In this document: positions 14,933 to 19,684 of the stretch, piece by piece
Layout: each line of letters begins with the position of its first letter
Position numbering within the stretch: the stretch's first letter is position 1
Assembly: GCA_035497635.1 (NCBI GenBank)
Contig: DATJDB010000234.1
Location: 1-19,684, forward strand
Length of the DNA stretch: 19,684 nt
Direction: 5' to 3'
Source of the DNA: Serpens sp035497635
Lineage (GTDB): Bacteria > Pseudomonadota > Gammaproteobacteria > Pseudomonadales > Pseudomonadaceae
Notes under the pieces: generated by a model
Told to the model about the DNA's origin: nothing
Databases searched by the model: none
The model's input: only the letters and a program-made list of their open reading frames with translations
Program-made: the position numbers and the translations under genes

Positions 14933-15334
14933 ATGGCTATCAGTTTCGACAAGGCGCTGGGAATCCACGAGAAGGCTCTGAACTTCCGCGCGCAGCGTGC
15001 CGAGGTGCTGGCGAACAATATCGCCAACGCCGACACGCCGCACTACAAGGCGCGCGACCTGGAGTTCTCCAGCGTGCTGGCCAGCCAGACCAACACGAGC
15101 GGCAGCTTCAACCTGAACCGCACCAGCGCCCGCCACATCGAGGGCGAGGGCGTGTCGTTCAGTACTGAGTCGCTGCAATACCGCACCCCGCATCACCCGT
15201 CCATCGATGGCAACACCGTGGACGCCCAGGTCGAGCAGGCTGCCTACACCAAGAATGCGGTGGACTTCCAGGCCAGCTTCACCTTCCTCAACAACAAATT
15301 CAAAGGCCTGATGTCGGCCCTCAGGGGGGAATAA
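14933..15334 (+). CDS. flgB: FlgB, flagellar proximal rod protein
   Basis: FlgB forms part of the proximal rod at the base of the flagellar axle in the periplasm, together with FlgC, FlgF and FliE. The 133-residue product has the normal length. The rod/hook N-terminal motif reads LANNIANADTPHYKARDLEF, and the C-terminal helix YTKNAVDFQASFTFLNNKFKGL is also typical. The frame is open back to 14708. ATG 14933 is chosen because GAGGG lies 8 bases upstream and MAISFDKALGIHEKALNFRA is the usual N-terminus. It is the first gene after the sigma-54 promoter; flgC starts 3 bases after its stop. Confidence 0.96.
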   Translation: MAISFDKALGIHEKALNFRAQRAEVLANNIANADTPHYKARDLEFSSVLASQTNTSGSFNLNRTSARHIEGEGVSFSTESLQYRTPHHPSIDGNTVDAQVEQAAYTKNAVDFQASFTFLNNKFKGLMSALRGE

Positions 15335-15337
15335 GCC

Positions 15338-15781
15338 ATGTCGCTGACCAACGTATTCAACATCGCCGGTAGCGGCATGAGCGCCCAGAGCACCCGCCTG
15401 AACACCGTGGCGAGCAACATCGCCAACGCCGAAACCGTGTCTTCCAGCCTGGAAGAGACCTACCGCGCCCGCAAGCCGGTGTTCGCCACCATGCTGCAGC
15501 AGCAGGTCAATCCGGCCGGTCAGTCGCTGTTCGCCGAGCAGGACGCCGCCGGTTACGGCGTGCGCGTCGCCGGCATCGTCGAAGACCAGGCCGAGCTGCA
15601 GGCCCGCTACGAGCCGACCCATCCGACGGCGGACAAGGACGGCTACGTCTACTACCCGAACGTCAACGTGGTCGAGGAAATGGCCGACATGATCGCCGCC
15701 AGTCGCGCCTTCCAGACCAACACCGAAATGATGAATACCGCCAAAACCATGCTGCAGAAGGTGCTGACCCTCGGTCAGTAA
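15338..15781 (+). CDS. flgC: FlgC, flagellar proximal rod protein
   Basis: FlgC is the second proximal rod subunit, exported by the flagellar type III apparatus. The product is 147 residues. The N-terminal rod motif is SGMSAQSTRLNTVASNIANA. The C-terminal half has YVYYPNVNVVEEMADMI, then ASRAFQTNTEMMNTAKTML, which is diagnostic for FlgC. AGGGGGGAA just upstream overlaps the flgB stop region and provides the ribosome-binding site. flgD begins 12 bases after the stop. Confidence 0.96.
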   Translation: MSLTNVFNIAGSGMSAQSTRLNTVASNIANAETVSSSLEETYRARKPVFATMLQQQVNPAGQSLFAEQDAAGYGVRVAGIVEDQAELQARYEPTHPTADKDGYVYYPNVNVVEEMADMIAASRAFQTNTEMMNTAKTMLQKVLTLGQ

Positions 15782-15793
15782 AGGTGAAGGATC

Positions 15794-16471
15794 ATGAGCA
15801 CGATCAATACCAATACATCCCAGTCGATTCTTGACCAGTACCAGGTCAAGCAGAAGCCGAACACCACGGGCGACGCCGCCCTGGGCAAGGATTCCTTCCT
15901 GCAGCTGCTGGTTGCCCAGATGGAAAACCAGAACCCGCTGGACCCGCAGGACAACACCCAGTTCGTTGCCCAGCTCGCGCAATTCTCCAGCCTGGAAAGC
16001 ATGAACAACCTGAACTCGACGGTGGAGTCCTTCATGGGCAGCTACCAGTCGTCCCAGGCGCTGCAGGCCTCCTCGCTGGTCGGTCGCTCGGTCATCGTGC
16101 AGACCGGCAAGGCGCTGGTGGACACCAGCAAGAGCATGACCGGCAACGTGATGATGCCGGCCGATGGCAGCAACCTGAACGTGAAGATCTACGACGACAA
16201 GGGTGCTCTGGTGAAGACCATGCCCATGGGGGACTGGAGCGCCGGTACCGTCGACTTCATCTGGGATGGCGTCAACGACAAGAACGAGAAGGTCGAGTCC
16301 GGCAACTACACCTTCGTCGCCGAAGCGCAGATCGATGGTGAGGCGGTCGCGCTGCCCACCTACCTGCCCGCCACCGTCAACAGCGTCACCCTGGCGGGTG
16401 GCGAAATGCATCTGAACCTGGCTGGCATGGGGCGTCTGCCGCTCTCCAGCGTACTGACCATCGGCCAATAA
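15794..16471 (+). CDS. flgD: FlgD, flagellar hook-capping (scaffold) protein
   Basis: FlgD forms the cap at the tip of the growing hook that lets FlgE subunits assemble; it is later replaced by FlgK. The product is 225 residues. The conserved N-terminal export and capping region contains LGKDSFLQLLVAQMENQNPL followed by DPQDNTQFVAQLAQFSSLES. The C-terminal half is a Tudor/Ig-like beta region (VKIYDDKGALVKTMPMGDWS, YTFVAEAQIDGE). GAAGGA lies 4 bases before the ATG. It sits between flgC and flgE in the same operon. Confidence 0.95.
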   Translation: MSTINTNTSQSILDQYQVKQKPNTTGDAALGKDSFLQLLVAQMENQNPLDPQDNTQFVAQLAQFSSLESMNNLNSTVESFMGSYQSSQALQASSLVGRSVIVQTGKALVDTSKSMTGNVMMPADGSNLNVKIYDDKGALVKTMPMGDWSAGTVDFIWDGVNDKNEKVESGNYTFVAEAQIDGEAVALPTYLPATVNSVTLAGGEMHLNLAGMGRLPLSSVLTIGQ

Positions 16472-16495
16472 CCGGTTTCTGAAAGGAGTTTCACC

Positions 16496-17821
16496 ATGTC
16501 GTTCAACGTCGCTCTGAGCGGTCTGGCTGCGGCCAACAAGGACCTCGCCGTTACCGGCAACAACATCGCCAACGTCGCCACCACCGGCTTCAAGGGTTCG
16601 CGCGCCGAATTCGCCGACGTCTACTCGGCCTCGATCCTCGGCACCGGCGGCAAGGTCGCCGGCGCCGGCGTGCGCACCGCCGCCATCTCCCAGCAGTTCA
16701 CCCAGGGCAACATCAACCACACCGGCAACAGCCTGGACCTGGCGATCAACGGCAACGGTTTCTTTGCGATGAGCGCGCAGGGCCAGATGATGTACACCCG
16801 TGCCGGCGAGTTTGGTACCGACAAGGACGGCTATATCCAGAACAGTTCCGGCTTCCGTCTGCAGGGCTTCCCGGTGGGTGCGGGCGGGCAGATTCTGCAG
16901 GGCAAGAAGGTCGACCTGCAGGTGGACACCTCCAGCGTGTCACCCAAGGCTACCAGCCTGATCAACGAGACCATCAACCTGGACTCGACTGCGTCGATCA
17001 TTCCGGCGGCCCCAGTTTTCGATTCCAGCGACCCGGAGACCTTCAATTGGTCGACCTCGGTGCCGGTGTACGACTCGCTGGGCAACTCGCACACCATGAC
17101 CCACTACTTCTCGAGGCGGCAGGAGGTATTGCCGGCCACGGGAACCTATTGGGAGATGTACACGCTGATCGATGGGCTCGATCCGTTGGACCCGACCAGC
17201 AACGTGCCGACGCCGGAGCGTTTGGAATTCGATACCTCCGGCCGCCTGACCATGCCGGCTGCGGGTGAGTTCACCATCAACGGAGATCCTACGAGTCCGC
17301 CTGCGTGGGTGCCGCAGCAGATCACCGATGCTACTACCAATCCGCCGACCGCCGTGGCCAACGGTGCCGTGGCCAACCCGACCGGTGTCACCGTCAGCTT
17401 TGCCGACATGACCCAGTTCAACGCCGTCTCAGCCGTCACCAGCCAGAAGCAGGACGGTTACGCCACCGGCCAGTTGTCCGGACTGAACATCGACGAGAAC
17501 GGCAACATGTTTGCCGCCTTCACCAACGGCCAGTCCAAGCTGATCGGCCAGGTGATGCTGGTGAACTTCTCCAACCCGCAGGGCCTCAAGCCGGTCGGCG
17601 GCACCGCCTGGGTGGAAACCTACGCCTCGGGCGTGCCGATCGAGGGCATGGCCAAGAGCGGTACCTTCGGTGCCATCCAGGCCGGCGCGCTGGAAGAATC
17701 CAACGTCGACCTGACCGCGCAGCTGGTGCAGCTGATCAAGGCGCAGAGCAACTACCAGGCCAACGCCAAGACGGTGACCACGCAAACCACCGTCATGCAG
17801 ACCACCATCAACATGACCTGA
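16496..17821 (+). CDS. flgE: FlgE, flagellar hook protein
   Basis: FlgE polymerises into the curved hook that joins the flagellar rod to the filament. The product is 441 residues, slightly shorter than the 462 I recall for P. aeruginosa. The N-terminal motif is ALSGLAAANKDLAVTGNNIA, then NVATTGFKGSRAEF. The C-terminus has ALEESNVDLTAQLVQLIKAQ and SNYQANAKTVTTQ, the coiled-coil D0 region. AAAGGAG lies 7 bases before the ATG. The middle (about residues 205-300) is the variable surface-exposed domain. It uses many codons that are rare in the rest of the gene (AGG, GTA, TTG, GGA, ACG, CCT, ACT), which suggests a different history. A rho-independent terminator follows. Confidence 0.96.
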   Translation: MSFNVALSGLAAANKDLAVTGNNIANVATTGFKGSRAEFADVYSASILGTGGKVAGAGVRTAAISQQFTQGNINHTGNSLDLAINGNGFFAMSAQGQMMYTRAGEFGTDKDGYIQNSSGFRLQGFPVGAGGQILQGKKVDLQVDTSSVSPKATSLINETINLDSTASIIPAAPVFDSSDPETFNWSTSVPVYDSLGNSHTMTHYFSRRQEVLPATGTYWEMYTLIDGLDPLDPTSNVPTPERLEFDTSGRLTMPAAGEFTINGDPTSPPAWVPQQITDATTNPPTAVANGAVANPTGVTVSFADMTQFNAVSAVTSQKQDGYATGQLSGLNIDENGNMFAAFTNGQSKLIGQVMLVNFSNPQGLKPVGGTAWVETYASGVPIEGMAKSGTFGAIQAGALEESNVDLTAQLVQLIKAQSNYQANAKTVTTQTTVMQTTINMT

Positions 17822-17839
17822 TGGCGGGCGAGTGAAACG

Positions 17840-17870
17840 AACGGGAGCCTTTGGGCTCCCGTTTTTGTTC
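17840..17870 (+). terminator. Rho-independent terminator after flgE
   Basis: ACGGGAGCC and GGCTCCCGT form a perfect 9-bp stem with a TTTG loop (an outer A-T pair extends it), followed by TTTTGTTC. It lies 18 bases after the flgE stop and ends the flgBCDE transcript. Confidence 0.9.
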
Positions 17871-17907
17871 GCGGATTTCGAAAAATGGAGGGGAGGTTGC
17901 GGTCTCT

Positions 17908-17934
17908 TGTAGGGCCGGCTTTATGCAGGCCGGC
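17908..17934 (+). repeat. Partial copy of the GGCCGG-TTTAT palindrome
   Basis: TGTAGGGCCGGCTTTATGCA followed by GGCCGGC shares the leader, stem start and TTTAT loop with the left arm at 14612. Extra bases in the 3' half disrupt the stem, and no partner arm is present. Confidence 0.6.
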
Positions 17935-17969
17935 CGAGCCGAGCCCGCCTCCAACTCGATTGCGGACCC

Positions 17970-18110
17970 GTGGGAGCGGACTTGTCCGCGAGTTCTTTCG
18001 TGCCGGCGACACCCGGCTGGCGGCCCTTCGCCGTACCTGGCCGAGCGCCTGGCCAGGGGCGCCCCTAGCCGGGCGCCCCAAAAAACTCGAGAACGAGTTC
18101 GCTCCCGCAG
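17970..18110. repeat. REP pair split by about 90 bases of GC-rich sequence
   Basis: The left arm begins GTGGGAGCGGACTTGTCCGC then GAGTT. The right arm ends the element as AACTCGAGAACGAGTTCGCT then CCCGCAG (18084-18110). They are inverted copies of the same two arm types seen after der, but the middle is about 90 bases instead of 5-17. That middle contains GGGGCGCCC (18056-18064) and GGGCGCCCC (18071-18079), a perfect 9-bp inverted repeat. The right edge stops 4 bases before the flgF sigma-54 promoter. Confidence 0.75.
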
Positions 18111-18114
18111 TATC

Positions 18115-18130
18115 TGGCACGATGCTTGCT
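18115..18130 (+). promoter_or_regulatory. Sigma-54 (RpoN) promoter of flgFG
   Basis: TGGCACGATGCTTGCT fits TGGCACG-N4-TTGC with the -24 GG and -12 GC correctly spaced. It differs from the flgB promoter only at two of the five spacer bases. It lies 51 bases upstream of the flgF GTG and shows that flgF starts a separate transcript. Confidence 0.92.
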
Positions 18131-18181
18131 CCTCCTCTGGCAAGGCCCGCAAGGGCGGCAAGAACCTGCCGGAGGATTGAA

Positions 18182-18919
18182 GTGGACAAGATGCTGTATG
18201 TGGCAATGACCGGTGCCAGCCAGAACACTCTGGCGCTGCAGTCGCATGCCAACAATCTGGCCAACATTTCCACCAGTGGTTTTCGTCGCGACTTCGAGCA
18301 GGCGCGCTCCATGCCGGTGTTTGGCGACAGCCTGCCGGCCCGCGCCTATGCCATGAGCGAACGACCGGGCACCGACTTCACTCCCGGCGCGTTGCAGGAA
18401 ACCGGCCGCGAGCTGGACATCGCCATCGAGGGCGATGGCTGGATCGCCGTGCAGACTCCGCTGGGCGGCGAAGCCTATGTGCGTACCGCCAGCCTGAAAA
18501 TCGATTCCGTAGGCATCCTGCGCGCCGGCAACGATTTGCCGGTGATGGGCAATGCCGGCCCGGTGGTGATTCCGCCGGAGCAGAAGGTCGAGATCGGCAG
18601 CGACGGCACCATCAGCGTCCGCGCACTCGGCGAGAACCCTAACGTGATGGCTGTTGTGGACCGCATCAAGCTGGTCAACCCGGACCCCGCAAATCTGGAA
18701 AAAGGCCTCGATGGCCTGATCCACCACAAGGGCGGCCCCATCGAGGCCGACGCCAATGTCCAGCTGATTTCCGGTTTCGTGGAAACCAGCAACGTGAATG
18801 CCGTGGCCGAGATGACGTCCATCCTGGCCCTGTCCCGCCAGTTCGAACTGCAAGTGAAGTTGATGCGCACCGCCGAGGATGATGCCGCGGCGATGACCAA
18901 GGTCATGCAAATCGGTTGA
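18182..18919 (+). CDS. flgF: FlgF, flagellar proximal rod protein
   Basis: FlgF is a rod protein just below the distal rod. The product is 245 residues, normal for the family. It begins MDKMLYVAMTGASQNTLALQ, then SHANNLANISTSGFRRDFEQ, the rod-family N-terminal motif. GRELDIAIEGDGWIAVQTP is the shared FlgE/F/G signature, and the C-terminus has FVETSNVNAVAEMTSILALS followed by RQFELQVKLM. The GTG start is decided by GGAGG at 18171-18175, 6 bases upstream; the ATG at 18191 would be 15 bases away. It follows the second sigma-54 promoter. flgG starts 42 bases after its stop. Confidence 0.95.
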   Translation: MDKMLYVAMTGASQNTLALQSHANNLANISTSGFRRDFEQARSMPVFGDSLPARAYAMSERPGTDFTPGALQETGRELDIAIEGDGWIAVQTPLGGEAYVRTASLKIDSVGILRAGNDLPVMGNAGPVVIPPEQKVEIGSDGTISVRALGENPNVMAVVDRIKLVNPDPANLEKGLDGLIHHKGGPIEADANVQLISGFVETSNVNAVAEMTSILALSRQFELQVKLMRTAEDDAAAMTKVMQIG

Positions 18920-18961
18920 TTCGAGACGGCGCCAGGCGGCGTCGCATGAAGGAGATTTCCA

Positions 18962-19684
18962 ATGCTTCAGGCCCTGTGGGTAAGCAAGACCGGTCTGTCC
19001 GCCCAGGACATGAACCTGACCACCATTTCCAACAACCTGGCCAACGTCTCGACCACCGGTTTCAAGAAAGACCGTGCCGAGTTCCAGGACCTGCTCTATC
19101 AGGTTCGCCGTCAGCCGGGTGCCAACTCCACCCAGGATTCCGAGCTGCCCACCGGCCTGCAACTGGGTACCGGGGTGCGTATCGTTGGCACCCAGAAGAA
19201 CTTCAGCGGCGGCAGCCTGCAGACCACCGACCAGCCGCTGGATATGGCCATCAACGGCCGGGGCTTCTTCCAGATCCTCACCCCGGACGGCACCGTGGCC
19301 TACACCCGCGACGGTACCTTCCACCTCAACTCCGAGGGTCAGGTGGTCACCGCCAACGGTTATGCGCTGGAGCCGGCGATTGTCGTGCCGCCGGAAACCC
19401 AGACCTTCACCGTGGGCCAGGACGGCACCGTGTCGGTCACCGTGTTCGGTGATCCCGCCTCGCAGGTGATCGGCAACCTGCAGACCGCCGATTTCATCAA
19501 CCCCGCTGGCCTGCAGGCCGTGGGCGGCAACCTGTTCCTGGAAACCGCCGCCAGCGGTGCGCCGCAGGTCGGCCAGCCGGGCATGAACGGCCTGGGCACC
19601 GTGCTGCAGGAAACCCTGGAAAACTCCAACGTCAGCACCGTGGAAGAGCTGGTGAACATGATCACCACCCAGCGCGCCTACGAG
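18962..19684 (+). CDS. flgG: FlgG, flagellar distal rod protein (3' end cut by the window)
   Basis: FlgG builds the long distal rod that crosses the periplasm. Exactly 241 codons are present without a stop; I recall about 261 for Pseudomonas, so roughly 20 C-terminal residues are missing. The N-terminus is MLQALWVSKTGLSAQDMNLT, then TISNNLANVSTTGFKKDRAE. Residues 46-69 (YQVRRQPGANSTQDSELPTG, then LQLG) correspond to the FlgG-specific segment thought to keep the rod straight, in contrast to the hook protein. QPLDMAINGRGFFQI is the shared central motif. The C-terminal coiled-coil begins TLENSNVSTVEELVNMITTQ and is cut at RAYE. AAGGAG lies 7 bases before the ATG. Confidence 0.96.
   Translation, partial: MLQALWVSKTGLSAQDMNLTTISNNLANVSTTGFKKDRAEFQDLLYQVRRQPGANSTQDSELPTGLQLGTGVRIVGTQKNFSGGSLQTTDQPLDMAINGRGFFQILTPDGTVAYTRDGTFHLNSEGQVVTANGYALEPAIVVPPETQTFTVGQDGTVSVTVFGDPASQVIGNLQTADFINPAGLQAVGGNLFLETAASGAPQVGQPGMNGLGTVLQETLENSNVSTVEELVNMITTQRAYE

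Larger units (their letters stand above)
17871..18181. other. Intergenic region between the flgE terminator and flgF
   Basis: About 310 bases with no supported gene. It holds a degraded copy of the GGCCGG palindrome, a REP pair split by about 90 bases of GC-rich sequence, and the sigma-54 promoter of flgF. An open frame that runs through it in phase with flgF is low in recognisable features upstream of the GTG at 18182. Confidence 0.5.

Noticed and set aside
14813..16720. 635-codon open frame on the minus strand across flgB-flgE
   Set aside because: It is antisense to four conserved flagellar genes and rich in Gly, Val, His and Leu repeats from mirrored codons. No recognisable domain or start signal was seen.
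18056..18085. Perfect 9-bp GC-rich hairpin next to an A run as a terminator
   Set aside because: On the plus strand it is followed by A rather than T residues, and on the minus strand the A/T run precedes the hairpin, so it is not a terminator in either direction.

Overview
The window looks like a chromosomal segment of a high-GC gammaproteobacterium, most likely Pseudomonas. The reasons are the gene order ispG-hisS-yfgM-bamB-der, the flgBCDE / flgFG flagellar layout with sigma-54 promoters, and many short palindromes of the Pseudomonas REP type. The coding sequence is almost entirely conserved core genes. I see no phage, insertion sequence, CRISPR array, toxin system or defence island.

Left part (1-7759, all + strand): the 3' part of ispG (isoprenoid synthesis), hisS, yfgM, the outer-membrane assembly lipoprotein gene bamB, a rho-independent terminator, and the ribosome-assembly GTPase gene der. 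After a REP pair comes a two-gene unit, ybdL-like methionine aminotransferase plus yafV-like omega-amidase. These two enzymes fit as consecutive steps of glutamine-driven methionine salvage.

Middle part (7760-12756): a palindromic repeat separates yafV from two minus-strand genes, an EamA-type transporter and the secreted endonuclease I (endA). Divergent from endA is a strong stable-RNA promoter that reads into an exactly duplicated tRNA-Ala(GGC)-tRNA-Glu(UUC) pair, closed by a terminator. Next come an Eda-like aldolase overlapping a hotdog thioesterase by 4 bases, and dusC (dihydrouridine at tRNA position 16).

Right part (12936-19684): a membrane-anchored enzyme of the sulfatase / phosphoethanolamine-transferase superfamily, then the flagellar rod and hook genes. 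flgB-flgC-flgD-flgE lie behind one sigma-54 promoter and end at a terminator. flgF and flgG (cut by the window end) lie behind a second, nearly identical sigma-54 promoter. This split is the one I recall for P. aeruginosa.

The most unusual material is between genes. At least five intergenic sites carry REP-type palindromes with a GTGG or GTAG leader. Their stems vary by compensating base changes, they tend to begin within about 9-16 bases of a stop codon, and one supplies the stop codon of the transporter gene. Other points of interest are the placement of a phosphoethanolamine-transferase-like gene beside flagellar rod genes, an Eda paralogue with a changed active-site neighbourhood, and a codon-usage shift in the middle of flgE. 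I did not find a convincing wholly new system.
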